Below the pieces are notes generated by a model. It ran no database searches. It worked only from the letters and a program-made list of their open reading frames with translations, and was not told the origin of the DNA. From contig NZ_QJUE01000007.1 in assembly GCF_003208055.1 (NCBI RefSeq), forward strand, positions 42,178-106,177: DNA of 64,000 nucleotides, read 5' to 3'. Of the stretch, positions 51,764 to 62,106 are shown piece by piece. The first letter of the stretch is position 1. The number at the start of each line of letters is the position of its first letter. A program made the position numbers and the translations under genes. This stretch comes from Prochlorococcus marinus XMU1408. Its GTDB lineage: Bacteria > Cyanobacteriota > Cyanobacteriia > PCC-6307 > Cyanobiaceae.

Positions 51764-52895
51764 GTTACAAGCTTATATTTTGAAAAAGTCTAAAAAACTT
51801 TTTGATAAAAATAAAGTATTATTTTTAAAAAATAATAATCAACAAGTAATAGTCTTATTTGGGTTAATTACTTTAATTTGTATATTTTTTGATTTTAATC
51901 TACAAAATAGCAATTTAACAATTCCTTTTATAATTACAACTCTTGTATCATCAGCAATCACTTTGATAGGAATACCTCAGTTAAAAAAAATTAAAGTTAA
52001 GCAAGTAATCAGAGAAGAAGGGCCTAAAAATCATTTTATTAAACAAGGTACTCCAACCATGGGTGGCATTTTTTTTATTCCTATAGGAATAATAATAAGT
52101 AATATCTTATATTTTAATACACAAGATTATAAGGTTGTCTTAACTTTAAGTGTTCTTATTATATTTTTTATGTTTATTGGATTAATTGATGATTTGCTAA
52201 GTTTAAAAAAACAATTCAACACAGGCTTAAATTCTAATCAAAAAATAATTTTACAGTTAATTATTAGCCTTATTTTTATAATATTTTGTGCATCAAATGG
52301 TTATATAAATAATTCTATTCAGATAGAAAATAGAACTTTTAATATAGGGAATTTAATTTATCCATTAGGAGTATTTGTTTTATTAGCTGAAAGTAATTCA
52401 GCTAATTTAACAGATGGTTTAGATGGATTACTAAGTGGATGTAGCGTAATAATTTTTGCGGGTCTATCTATTACTATTTTAATAGAAAATTCAATTAATA
52501 ACACTGGTCTATCTCAACTTTGTATAGTCATGGCTGGTGCATGTATGGGATTTCTATTTCTAAATAAATATCCTGCAAAATTATTTATGGGAGATTCAGG
52601 TTCTCTAGCTATAGGAGCATCTATGGGAGGTATAGCTTTAATATCTAATAATCTTTGGTCTCTATTAATTATGGGAGGAATACTTTTCGCAGAATCTATC
52701 TCGGTAATAATTCAAGTAACTATTTTCAAAATTTCTAAAAAATTACAAGGTAAAGGCTATAAATTTTTTTTAATGACTCCCTTACATCATCACTTTGAAC
52801 TTAAAGGTAACAATGAAATTAGAATTGTAAGTAGTTTTTGGTTGGTTACATTATTATTAGTAATATCTAATCTAATCTTTTTTATTAAAGATTAA
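51744..52895 (+). CDS. mraY: Phospho-N-acetylmuramoyl-pentapeptide-transferase
   Basis: The membrane protein has about ten helices and MraY hallmarks: PTMGGIFFIPIG, FIGLIDDLLSL with catalytic aspartates, NLTDGLDGLLSGC, FMGDSGSLAIG and the histidine triad in TPLHHHFELKG. It makes lipid I of peptidoglycan at the membrane. The longest start (51744) gives 383 residues and overlaps the preceding gene by 20 bp. A TTG at 51780 is an alternative, since the first 12 residues are not typical. Confidence 0.94.
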   Translation: MKNGKIKLQAYILKKSKKLFDKNKVLFLKNNNQQVIVLFGLITLICIFFDFNLQNSNLTIPFIITTLVSSAITLIGIPQLKKIKVKQVIREEGPKNHFIKQGTPTMGGIFFIPIGIIISNILYFNTQDYKVVLTLSVLIIFFMFIGLIDDLLSLKKQFNTGLNSNQKIILQLIISLIFIIFCASNGYINNSIQIENRTFNIGNLIYPLGVFVLLAESNSANLTDGLDGLLSGCSVIIFAGLSITILIENSINNTGLSQLCIVMAGACMGFLFLNKYPAKLFMGDSGSLAIGASMGGIALISNNLWSLLIMGGILFAESISVIIQVTIFKISKKLQGKGYKFFLMTPLHHHFELKGNNEIRIVSSFWLVTLLLVISNLIFFIKD

Positions 52896-52912
52896 ATATT
52901 GAAATTCTTTAA

Positions 52913-53155
52913 ATGACGTATTTTACTTGGAAAGAAGAAGGATTAACTAGCGACTGCGAAACTCTTGATTCTATGGCAGCTCGGTTTGAAGAATCTGCAA
53001 GATTAATGAGAAAAATGTCTGAGGAGGGTTTTAAAGTAGAAAAAAGAAATAAACGTCAAATAATTACTCATTTAGACTCCAAGATTTTCAATGATTGGGG
53101 ATTTGTGAGTGAAGAGCCACCATATCAACAACTTACGTTGATTCTTGAAGAATAA
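52913..53155 (+). CDS. Small hypothetical protein
   Basis: The 80-residue protein is soluble and helix-rich: MTYFTWKEEGLTSDCETLDS, then MAARFEESARLMRKMSEEGF, ending in beta-like sequence EEPPYQQLTLILEE. No family is recognised. It lies 17 bp after mraY on the same strand and converges with the sucrose-phosphate synthase gene. Its coding character is convincing, but its function is unknown. Confidence 0.65.
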   Translation: MTYFTWKEEGLTSDCETLDSMAARFEESARLMRKMSEEGFKVEKRNKRQIITHLDSKIFNDWGFVSEEPPYQQLTLILEE

Positions 53156-53169
53156 ACAAAGCAAATTAA

Positions 53170-55302
53170 TTATTGAGTATTAAAAAACCGAAAATATTTT
53201 AAGCCATCAAGAACACAATCTTCAGAATCAGAAAAGAATACCCTTTGTTGAGTTCTAAATCTTTCCAATGATGCGTCATGATCACAAGTAACAACTGTGG
53301 GTGTCAATCCTTTTAACAACTCTGCATCACCTTGTTGACTAGCAACAATTAGAACTTTTTCTAAAGAGAGACCCCATCGTAAAGTCAAAAACCTTATAGC
53401 TTCTGCTCGAGATGCTCGCAAAGGAACAATATCTAAATACCAATGACATTTCAGATGAGGTAGAGCAGCTAATCCAGCCTGTCTTAATCTTTTACGAACC
53501 AAAGGTAAAAGTGCAGTACTAGGTTCTTTCAAAAGATAGCTAACCTTATAGGGAGCCTGATTATCAATTGACTGTAACTCCATATAATCTTTTAAATCGA
53601 ACAAAGCTTTCTCTACACCTTTACGATTCCAATCAATAGCTATTGACTCTTGCCAAAAAATATCGGTTTTATTTTCATCTGAATAATAAATTTCAGTACC
53701 AGCTTGACATATCCAGACTGCGGGTTTTGGTAATTGTTTTGCTGCATATAGATGACGTGCAGATTTAATGGATCTTCCAGTTAAAATTCCTAATTGAATA
53801 TCCATTTTGAATGAAGTCTCATTTAACTTATTTCTCAGTTTTGATAAACCTTGAGATTCTGATTGCTCAAGGTAATTATCTAAATCAAGAAGTAATAAAT
53901 TTTTCGAAATTGGAGTAGCCTCTTTGGTTTTCCCAAATGTCCAATATCGAGGTGCAAGAAATTTCAATCGCTTCTGCATCAATGCGATGTAATTACAAAC
54001 ATGAGCATCCCAACTAAAATGCCTGCTTACTGCCTCAACGCCATTATTGCTCCAAGTTTTCCATAAGGAGGAATTAGAGCCCGCAGTCTCTAAACCATCT
54101 CTGAAAGCTTCTAAATCAGTTACATCAACAAGTAGACCATTTTCACATCTAGAAAGAATATCTCTTGGACCACCATCATCTGTAGCTACCAACGGCAAAC
54201 CACAGGCAGCAGCTTCTAATAAAGTCAAGCCAAATGGCTCTGTTAAGGCAGGATTAACAAAGAGACCCTTTCTCTTTGCAACCCAACGATATATTGAAGG
54301 AATTTGTTCTCTTTTATGTTGTTTTGGATAAGCAACTTTTCCATATAAATTATATTTATCAACCAATTCAAAAATTTGTTGAAACACTTCTTTTTGCTGT
54401 TTCTCAAGCTGACGAGAATCTTCACGACAACCTAAAATTAAAATAAGATTATGTCGTTGCTGCAAAACTGGTGAACGCCCATAAGTCTCAATTAATGCAG
54501 GAATATTTTTTCTCCTGACTGCTCTAGATATGGCCAAAAGAGGAGAAAGTTTTGTATTTCTCAAAAAGGGTTTAAAAATTTTATCTAATTCTTTTTCTTC
54601 TTCTGTTTGATTAAGATCTATTGAATGAAAACGATTTAAATCAACACCTGGAGGAATGGTTTCAACATTTTTAGAACTAAATTTTCCGTAACGAGAATAT
54701 TGTTCATCAGATTCTTGCTTAGTGCTTGTGATTAGTAAATTTGAATGAGCTAAAGCTATTTCCTCCGCATCAATTCTTTTACTAATTGAGTAAGTCTGTT
54801 CTATTTGATCATGATCTACTCCAGCCGCCAATAATCTTCTTAATTTTTCCCTTCCCAATGAGTGACCAGTAAAAACCAATGGCAATCCCAATCTTCTACT
54901 TACTAAAGCACCTACATAGCCAGCATCCGCATAATGAGCATGAATCCAATCCGGTAAATTTTTGTCTTGTTGTAATCTTTGAACTATTTGATCAGCCAAA
55001 TCATCCAAATATGGCCACAGCAATTCTTTTCTGACATAACGCTTAGGACCAAATGGTAATCGAATAATTTCAGCACAACTTGATATTTTTTCAACGGGTT
55101 TTGCATAGTCAGTTGAAACTCTCCTATCGTGAATTAATCTTGTAAAAAGTTGGACTTTATCAACCTCTGGCCTTGCAGCAAGGCCTTTGACTAATTCTAG
55201 AACATATAAAGTTTGCCCTCCTGTATCAGAATCTCTCCCAAGTTCTAGATCATGTGATCGGATTAGGCCATGCAAATTTAAATGTAAAAGTCTTAATCCC
55301 AA
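53170..55302 (-). CDS. spsA: Sucrose-phosphate synthase with a degenerate phosphatase-like C-terminal domain
   Basis: The 710-residue protein starts at TTG (MGLRLLHLNLHGLIRSHD). The GT4 glycosyltransferase domain has GGQTLYVLELVKGL, HAHYADAGYVGALVSRR, TGHSLGREKLRRLL, and the donor motif EPFGLTLLEAAACGLPLVAT. The C-terminal HAD-like domain from about residue 465 has DLDNY in place of DxDxT, TGRS as motif II, an arginine instead of the motif III lysine (ASRAEAIRFL), and QQGDAE where GDSGND is usual. Synthesis of sucrose-6-phosphate is expected; phosphatase activity looks doubtful. Sucrose is a compatible solute in these organisms. Confidence 0.9.
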   Translation of the reverse strand: MGLRLLHLNLHGLIRSHDLELGRDSDTGGQTLYVLELVKGLAARPEVDKVQLFTRLIHDRRVSTDYAKPVEKISSCAEIIRLPFGPKRYVRKELLWPYLDDLADQIVQRLQQDKNLPDWIHAHYADAGYVGALVSRRLGLPLVFTGHSLGREKLRRLLAAGVDHDQIEQTYSISKRIDAEEIALAHSNLLITSTKQESDEQYSRYGKFSSKNVETIPPGVDLNRFHSIDLNQTEEEKELDKIFKPFLRNTKLSPLLAISRAVRRKNIPALIETYGRSPVLQQRHNLILILGCREDSRQLEKQQKEVFQQIFELVDKYNLYGKVAYPKQHKREQIPSIYRWVAKRKGLFVNPALTEPFGLTLLEAAACGLPLVATDDGGPRDILSRCENGLLVDVTDLEAFRDGLETAGSNSSLWKTWSNNGVEAVSRHFSWDAHVCNYIALMQKRLKFLAPRYWTFGKTKEATPISKNLLLLDLDNYLEQSESQGLSKLRNKLNETSFKMDIQLGILTGRSIKSARHLYAAKQLPKPAVWICQAGTEIYYSDENKTDIFWQESIAIDWNRKGVEKALFDLKDYMELQSIDNQAPYKVSYLLKEPSTALLPLVRKRLRQAGLAALPHLKCHWYLDIVPLRASRAEAIRFLTLRWGLSLEKVLIVASQQGDAELLKGLTPTVVTCDHDASLERFRTQQRVFFSDSEDCVLDGLKYFRFFNTQ

Positions 55303-55368
55303 GCAAAGCCTCTAGATAAAGTTGGAAGATAAATAATTCATTTTTTATTCCACAAACATAAAGAAAGC

Positions 55369-55374
55369 ATAATA
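55369..55374 (-). promoter_or_regulatory. Candidate -10 element for spsA
   Basis: TATTAT on the reverse strand lies 67 bp upstream of the spsA start, in the 190-bp AT-rich gap before uvrA. No -35 is convincing. Nothing else is recognised in this gap. Confidence 0.25.
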
Positions 55375-55492
55375 TTTTTTTTTAAAAAATAATTAAAACT
55401 ATAAGTGTAGACTATTACTTGATTTTTTTGATCTTAATTATTTAAAATAACAAAGCTCAATGATTAACGTAAAGGAATATATCAAAAAATAT

Positions 55493-58441
55493 TTAGGTTT
55501 TTTTGGGAGGATGAAGTTCCAAAACTTTTTTTAGATAATTACCTGTGTGACTATTTGAATCAGATGCAACCTCTTCAGGAGTTCCCATAGCAATGATGTC
55601 ACCGCCTTTGTTACCTCCCTCGGGACCCATATCAATGATCCAGTCCGAGCATCTAATGACATCCAAATTATGCTCAATGACAATAATTGAGTTTCCCTTA
55701 TCCACCAATCTTTGGATAACATCCATTAATTTATGAACATCATAAAAACTTAAACCAGTTGTAGGCTCATCAATTAAATAAAGAGTTTTACCAGTAGCCC
55801 TTCTGGATAATTCAGTAGCAAGTTTCACTCTTTGAGCTTCACCACCAGACAATGTTGGAGCAGGTTGACCGAGTTTAATGTAACCAAGACCAACGTCTAA
55901 AAGTGTTCTTAATCTATCTGCAGCTTGTGGTATTGCAGAAAAAACATCCACAGCTTGTTCAACAGTCATTTCTAATACATCAGAAATAGAATAATTTTTA
56001 TATTTAACTTGTAGTGTCTCTCGATTAAAACGAGCTCCTTTGCAGACATCACATTGAACATAAACATCTGGTAGAAAATTCATCTCTATTACATTTACAC
56101 CTTGACCACGACAAGCCTCGCATCTTCCACCCTTTACATTGAAGCTAAATTGACCTGCTTGATATCCTCTCGCTTTTGCTTCAACAGAAGTTGCAAATAT
56201 TTGACGTATAGGATCAAATGCACCTGTATAAGTAGCTGTATTAGAGCGTGGAGTTCTACCAATTGGTGATTGATCAATCACAATAACTTTATCAATTGAT
56301 TTTATACCTTTGAGTTCTTTTAGACCTTTTGGAAAAGGAACTTTTAACCCTAAGGAATGATTTAAAGCAGGATGCAGTAATTCATTAACTAAAGTACTTT
56401 TGCCGCTTCCACTAACTCCAGTTACAGCAACTAATCTACCTAAAGGAAAATCTACAGAAATATTTTTTAAATTATTTTTATCACAATCAATCAAGCGTAA
56501 TTTTCTTTGTACAGAATCTCTACGATGAGTAGGAGTTGGAATAGCTGAACGTCCACTAAGGTAAGCACCAGTTAAGGATTCTTTAGCAGTCAACAAATTA
56601 TTGAGAGATCCTTCAGCGATAATTTCACCTCCATGCACACCAGCTCCAGGGCCTATATCAACTAAATGATCAGCAGCTCGTATAGTATCTTCATCGTGTT
56701 CAACCACAACAAGAGTATTGCCCAGATCACGTAATTTTTTTAATGTAGACAATAATCTATCATTATCTCTTTGATGTAAACCTATACTAGGTTCGTCTAA
56801 TACATATAGTACTCCTGTTAAACCAGCACCTATTTGAGTAGCCAATCGTATTCTTTGAGCCTCTCCTCCAGATAAAGTCATTGCAGGTCTATCTAAAGTT
56901 AAATAATCAAGTCCAACATCCAAAAGAAATTTAAGACGTAATCGAATCTCTTTTAAGACTAATTCTCCTATCTTTTTCTGTTTATTAGATAGTAATTGTT
57001 CTGATTTTTTAGACTTCTCAAGACCCATTAATTCTTCTACATTCTCAAGTGTTTTGGAAACACTTGAGGAAGTAAGATCAGTAATCGAATAAGGACCAAG
57101 TTTTACAGCAAGAGCTTCAGAACGTAATCTTTTACCGTGACAAGTTGCACAAGGTACTAGCTCAAGATATTTTTCTAATTTTTGACGAACAGCTTCACCA
57201 TTTGCGTCCTGTAACTGTCTTTCTAAAATTGGTAAAATACCTTCAAAAGGACGTTTAAATCCAGAGTCTTGTTTATATCTACTATCAACTTTTATTAAAA
57301 TTGGTTCTTTACTACCGTTTAACAAAATATTAATTTGATCTTCTTTTAAATCTTTCCAAGGAGTTTTTATCTCAAACCCAAATGCCTCACCGACCGAAAA
57401 TAATAATGAAAAATAATATGAATTATCTTTATCACTCCATGGTGCAACTGCAGCATAAACTGGTAAAGATGGATCAGGTATAACTCTCTCACAAGTAAAT
57501 TTTTTCAAATGACCTAGTCCATGACAATCAGGACAGGCACCGTATGGACTATTAAATGAAAATAATCTTGGAGATAATTCTTCAATAACTGCACCATGAA
57601 CTGGGCAGGCAAAATTTTCAGAAAATAATCTTTCTCGCTCTATATGTTTAGGAAGTTCTTCATTTTTTTTGGGAACTGCTTCAACTATTGCTAAACCATC
57701 ACCCCTTTTTAAAGTAGTACTTAATGAATCAGTTAATCTCTCTTCAATTCCCTCCCTTGCAATTAATCTATCAACAACCACCTCTATGGAATGTAATTGA
57801 TTTTTATCTAATTCAATATTATCTGCTAGTTCTCTAACTTCTTTATTAATTCTAACTCTGACAAATCCCTCTGCAGCAAGTCCAGACAATAATTTTGAAT
57901 GTGTCCCTTTCTTGCCTCTAACAACTGGAGCAAGCAATTGGTAACGAGTCCCTTCTGGAAGAGTCTTTATTTGATCAACCATCTCATCTATCGTTTGAGG
58001 CTTTATTGGCCTAGAACATTCAGGACAATGAGGTTCTCCAGCTCTTCCAAAAAGCAAACGAAAATAATCTTGAATTTCAGTAACTGTTCCAACTGTTGAA
58101 CGAGGATTATGACTTGTTGATTTTTGGTCAATAGAAATTGCTGGTGATAAGCCTTCAATTGAATCAACATCAGGTTTATCAACCTGACCTAAAAATTGTC
58201 TTGCATATGCAGACAAACTTTCAACATAGCGCCTTTGTCCTTCAGCAAAAATGGTGTCAAATGCTAGAGAACTTTTACCACTTCCGCTAACGCCTGTAAA
58301 AACTACTAATTTATTTCTTGGAATTGATAAATCAACATTTTTTAAATTATGCTGTCTTGCACCACGAATTGTTATGACTTCTTCATTAGAAGAATCAATA
58401 TTTAATGACTTTTTTTTTGAATTAGATTCAGAGCTTCCCAT
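55493..58441 (-). CDS. uvrA: UvrABC system protein A (excinuclease ATPase)
   Basis: The 982-residue protein has two ABC ATPase modules, each with Walker A GVSGSGKS (VFTGVSGSGKSSLAF and VTGVSGSGKSTLVNEL), and zinc modules CPECSRPIKPQ and CEACRGQGVNV ... CDVCKGA. The ABC signature LSGGEAQRIRLA occurs in both halves. It scans DNA for damage in nucleotide excision repair. It lies downstream of recN on the same strand, so two repair genes are side by side. Confidence 0.97.
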   Translation of the reverse strand: MGSSESNSKKKSLNIDSSNEEVITIRGARQHNLKNVDLSIPRNKLVVFTGVSGSGKSSLAFDTIFAEGQRRYVESLSAYARQFLGQVDKPDVDSIEGLSPAISIDQKSTSHNPRSTVGTVTEIQDYFRLLFGRAGEPHCPECSRPIKPQTIDEMVDQIKTLPEGTRYQLLAPVVRGKKGTHSKLLSGLAAEGFVRVRINKEVRELADNIELDKNQLHSIEVVVDRLIAREGIEERLTDSLSTTLKRGDGLAIVEAVPKKNEELPKHIERERLFSENFACPVHGAVIEELSPRLFSFNSPYGACPDCHGLGHLKKFTCERVIPDPSLPVYAAVAPWSDKDNSYYFSLLFSVGEAFGFEIKTPWKDLKEDQINILLNGSKEPILIKVDSRYKQDSGFKRPFEGILPILERQLQDANGEAVRQKLEKYLELVPCATCHGKRLRSEALAVKLGPYSITDLTSSSVSKTLENVEELMGLEKSKKSEQLLSNKQKKIGELVLKEIRLRLKFLLDVGLDYLTLDRPAMTLSGGEAQRIRLATQIGAGLTGVLYVLDEPSIGLHQRDNDRLLSTLKKLRDLGNTLVVVEHDEDTIRAADHLVDIGPGAGVHGGEIIAEGSLNNLLTAKESLTGAYLSGRSAIPTPTHRRDSVQRKLRLIDCDKNNLKNISVDFPLGRLVAVTGVSGSGKSTLVNELLHPALNHSLGLKVPFPKGLKELKGIKSIDKVIVIDQSPIGRTPRSNTATYTGAFDPIRQIFATSVEAKARGYQAGQFSFNVKGGRCEACRGQGVNVIEMNFLPDVYVQCDVCKGARFNRETLQVKYKNYSISDVLEMTVEQAVDVFSAIPQAADRLRTLLDVGLGYIKLGQPAPTLSGGEAQRVKLATELSRRATGKTLYLIDEPTTGLSFYDVHKLMDVIQRLVDKGNSIIVIEHNLDVIRCSDWIIDMGPEGGNKGGDIIAMGTPEEVASDSNSHTGNYLKKVLELHPPKKT

Positions 58442-58485
58442 TAGGGAAAATTATTAATAGTTAATTGTATAAAAAAATATGCTCA

Positions 58486-60171
58486 TCATGCAGCTTTGTG
58501 TTCCAGCAAACTCGCCGCATAAGCATTTGCTTCTACAATTTCTCCTCCTGCCAATAATGCTAATTCCTTCTGTCTATCTGCTATTTCCTTCAAATTAGTA
58601 AGCTTAGAAACTGTTTTACCAGCGATTACAATCTTTTTAAAAGCAAAATGATTATCAGCAAATGCTGCAATTAAAGGTTGATGAGTCACACAAAAAACTT
58701 GTCGATGACAAGACAATTGATTAAGCAAATTAGCAACATAACTACTTACTGAACCACTGACCCCAGAATCAATTTCATCAAAAATCAAAAGATTCGTTTG
58801 ATCAAATGAAGCAAATATGGCTTTTATAGCTAGTAAAACTCTAGATTTCTCTCCACCTGATGCAACTTCTGCAAGAGGTGCCAAAGGGAAGCCTGGATTT
58901 GCTGAAAACATAAAATTAACTCTATCTATTCCATTAACAGTTGGTTCCCTTTCTTCAAAAAGAACCTTAAAGCGAACGTTAGGCATACCTAATTCTTTAA
59001 GGCTAGTTATCAATTTATCTTCTAATTTAAGTGCAATCTTTTTTCTCATGTTTGATAAATTTTTATTTGACTGATCTCGTATTATTCGTTGCTCATGTTC
59101 GAAAGAAATAAGCTCTTCTATATTATTAGAATTATCTTGAAAAGATAAATTTTTAAACAATTCATTTTTATAACTAATTAGTTCTGGTAAATTTCTTTGA
59201 TATTTTTTTTGATAAAGCTTAAGAGTAGATAATCTAATTTGTAAATCATTTAAATAAGATGGATCAATATCCAAAGTTTGTTCGTAGTCTTTAATTTGAT
59301 ATGTTAAGTCATAAAAATTATTTGTTAGAGTTGAAAAATTATTGAAAATTGTTTCCAAAGAAGAATCAATCTGTGATAAAAGTTTTAACTCATTAATACA
59401 AAAATTAGTATGATCTAACAATGATGGATATTCATCTACACCTTCATTTAAACGTAATAATATTGTCTTAACTCCTTCTTTTAATCTATATAAATTCGAT
59501 AAACGATTTTGATCCATTTCTAATTTTCTATCTTCTTTTGGGTCTTTTAGTTCTAATTTTTCTAAATCTTGATAAATATATTGCAATTCTTCAAATTGAT
59601 TTTTAAAATCAATAATTTTTTCTTGTGCTTGCTTTAACTGAGAGTATGATTCATGCCAATTTTTCCAACATTGATTGACATTTTTAATAGATTCTTCTAT
59701 TTTTTCTAAGTCTAGAGAGTCTAATAAAGTCAATTGATAATCTCTATTATTCAAAATATAAGTATCTCCTTGTAGAGTAAAATCTAACAAGAGTGATCTT
59801 AATTGTGAAATTTGTTCTCTATTAGCTAATACACCATTAATTCTAAATCTAGATTTATATTTGTTTTCTTTTAAACGCCATTCTCTGGTTACTATTAATT
59901 CATCATCAAAGTCAAATTCTTGATTTATTAGCCAATCTTTTGTATTTGAAAAAATATAGAAAACACCTTCAATAGATGAAAAAGAAGAATCTTTTTCTAC
60001 CAGTTTATTGTCTAGTATGATCTTTTTGCATGCCAATAGACTGTTTAACGTATCAATAAATATTGATTTACCTGAACCAGTTTCACCTGTAAAAGCAGTA
60101 AATCCTTTATCGAAATCAATCTCTAAATTCCCAAATAGAGATATATTTTGAAAACGAAGGCTTTTTAGCAT
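58486..60171 (-). CDS. recN: DNA repair protein RecN
   Basis: The 561-residue SMC-like ATPase has the N-terminal Walker A GETGSGKSIFIDTL, a long central coiled coil (about residues 155-380), and the C-terminal signature ASGGEKSRVLLAIKAIF with Walker B LLIFDEIDSGVSG. It acts in recombinational repair of double-strand breaks. ATG at 60171. It is co-directional with uvrA, 44 bp apart, and divergent from the ABC1 kinase gene. Confidence 0.95.
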   Translation of the reverse strand: MLKSLRFQNISLFGNLEIDFDKGFTAFTGETGSGKSIFIDTLNSLLACKKIILDNKLVEKDSSFSSIEGVFYIFSNTKDWLINQEFDFDDELIVTREWRLKENKYKSRFRINGVLANREQISQLRSLLLDFTLQGDTYILNNRDYQLTLLDSLDLEKIEESIKNVNQCWKNWHESYSQLKQAQEKIIDFKNQFEELQYIYQDLEKLELKDPKEDRKLEMDQNRLSNLYRLKEGVKTILLRLNEGVDEYPSLLDHTNFCINELKLLSQIDSSLETIFNNFSTLTNNFYDLTYQIKDYEQTLDIDPSYLNDLQIRLSTLKLYQKKYQRNLPELISYKNELFKNLSFQDNSNNIEELISFEHEQRIIRDQSNKNLSNMRKKIALKLEDKLITSLKELGMPNVRFKVLFEEREPTVNGIDRVNFMFSANPGFPLAPLAEVASGGEKSRVLLAIKAIFASFDQTNLLIFDEIDSGVSGSVSSYVANLLNQLSCHRQVFCVTHQPLIAAFADNHFAFKKIVIAGKTVSKLTNLKEIADRQKELALLAGGEIVEANAYAASLLEHKAA

Positions 60172-60246
60172 AACTCAAAGGGATCAAAAAGGCACAAACT
60201 AGGCCTAGAATGGACTAGAAGGTATGTAGAACATTGCCATAATTAA

Positions 60247-62106
60247 ATGGCCGAAGAACTCAGCGATTTCATTGAAGCCTCAGGTCTACTTGAGTATGAC
60301 CCTAAAGCTATTGACATAATCTACAAAAAAAATCCAATTCGTCTACTTCGAAGACTTTGGCAAACACTTTTACCAATAGGTTTATTTTTACTTGGCGTAG
60401 GTTGGGAAAAATTAATTGGGTCTTTAGAAAAAAACGAAAGACAAACATTTAGGGCTAAAGAATTTACAAAGCTACTTGTAGATTTAGGTCCAGCATTCAT
60501 AAAAGCTGGACAAGCACTATCGACTAGACCAGACATAGTTCCTCCAATAGTTTTAGAAGAATTAGCACAGCTTCAAGATCAACTACCAGGATTTGAAAGT
60601 AAACTTGCTATGGCATGTATTGAAGAAGATTTAGAAGAGAAAGTAGAGAATATTTTTCACGAAATAGATAAAGAGCCGATTTCGGCAGCATCGTTAGGAC
60701 AAGTTCATAAAGCAATACTCAAAAATGGGGAAAAAGTTGCCGTAAAAATTCAAAGACCAGGACTAAGAGAACAAATTACTTTAGATTTATATATTGTTAG
60801 AAATATAGCTATTTGGTTTAAAAATAATATTGGTATAATAAGAAGCGATTTAGTCGCATTAATTGATGAACTAGGTAAGAGAATTTTTGAAGAAATGGAT
60901 TATATTAATGAAGCAAATAATGCTGAAAAATTTAAAAAATTACATAGCACAAACAATAAAATAGCAGTTCCAAAAATTTATAGAGAAGCTACAAGTAGAA
61001 GAGTTCTAACAATGGAATGGATTGATGGTATAAAATTAACAAATATAGAAGCTGTAAAAAAATTAGGAATTGATCCTAATGAAATGATAGAAATCGGAGT
61101 AAGTTGCAGCCTTCAACAACTAATTGAACATGGTTTCTTTCATGCAGATCCTCATCCAGGAAATATCTTAGCAATGGATGATGGCAGGTTATGCTATTTA
61201 GATTTTGGGATGATGAGCGATATTACACAACAATCAAGAGTTGGATTAATAAGAGCTGTTGTACATCTAGTAAATAGAAAATTTGATAAACTTTCCAAAG
61301 ATTTTGTTCAATTAGGTTTTTTATCAGAAGAAGTCGATTTAACTCCTATAGCGCCTGCTTTTGAAAGTGTATTTACCAGCGCATTAGAAATAGGAGTAAA
61401 TAAAATGGATTTCAAAGCTGTAACAGATGATATGTCTGGTATTATGTATAAATTTCCATTTAAATTACCACCTTATTACGCACTTATTATCAGATCATTA
61501 ATTACTTTAGAAGGCATAGCTCTAAGCGTAGATCCAGATTTCAAAATACTTGGAGCTGCATATCCTTATTTCGCAAGAAGATTAATGGAAGATGAAAATC
61601 CAGAACTAAGAAATAGTTTAAAAGAAATGCTTTTTGATGAAAATAGTTTAAAATTAGAAAGATTAGATGACCTATTATCAAGCGCTACTAAAGAAAAGAA
61701 ATTAGACAGTGAAAAAATATTAGATCAAACAATAGATTTTTTATTTTCAAAAAATGGTGATACTCTTAGAAATGAATTAGTTAGTATTTTAGCTATGAAG
61801 ATAGATTCTATTGGTTGGAAAACTATAATTAAACTCAATAATAAACTCCCATTGAAAATTCGTTCAAAAACGATAGAGAAATCAGCAAAGATAAATAATA
61901 ATAAAATTTTAAATTTATCTTCAATTCAAAAAATGTTTAATACATCTAGAATGAATCCAGGATTCAAAAGAAAAATAATATTCAAACAAATCCCTAGAAT
62001 ATTAATAACTAAAGATACATACAAAATGGGTTTGGGACTAATGCAAAAAACCTCCGAAAAAGGTCTAGTAAGATTAGTCAAAGTTGCAGCAGGTGTAGAA
62101 CAATAA
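60247..62106 (+). CDS. ABC1/UbiB-family atypical kinase
   Basis: The 619-residue protein has the family KxGQ motif in KAGQALSTRPDIVPP, the alanine-rich nucleotide loop variant in AASLGQVHKA, the lysine in VAVKIQRPGL, the catalytic HADPHPGN and LDFGMM, and two hydrophobic helices near residues 33-52. In cyanobacteria and plastids these proteins associate with quinone and tocopherol metabolism. The substrate is unknown. The stop (62106) abuts the DUF1400 gene start. Confidence 0.88.
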   Translation: MAEELSDFIEASGLLEYDPKAIDIIYKKNPIRLLRRLWQTLLPIGLFLLGVGWEKLIGSLEKNERQTFRAKEFTKLLVDLGPAFIKAGQALSTRPDIVPPIVLEELAQLQDQLPGFESKLAMACIEEDLEEKVENIFHEIDKEPISAASLGQVHKAILKNGEKVAVKIQRPGLREQITLDLYIVRNIAIWFKNNIGIIRSDLVALIDELGKRIFEEMDYINEANNAEKFKKLHSTNNKIAVPKIYREATSRRVLTMEWIDGIKLTNIEAVKKLGIDPNEMIEIGVSCSLQQLIEHGFFHADPHPGNILAMDDGRLCYLDFGMMSDITQQSRVGLIRAVVHLVNRKFDKLSKDFVQLGFLSEEVDLTPIAPAFESVFTSALEIGVNKMDFKAVTDDMSGIMYKFPFKLPPYYALIIRSLITLEGIALSVDPDFKILGAAYPYFARRLMEDENPELRNSLKEMLFDENSLKLERLDDLLSSATKEKKLDSEKILDQTIDFLFSKNGDTLRNELVSILAMKIDSIGWKTIIKLNNKLPLKIRSKTIEKSAKINNNKILNLSSIQKMFNTSRMNPGFKRKIIFKQIPRILITKDTYKMGLGLMQKTSEKGLVRLVKVAAGVEQ

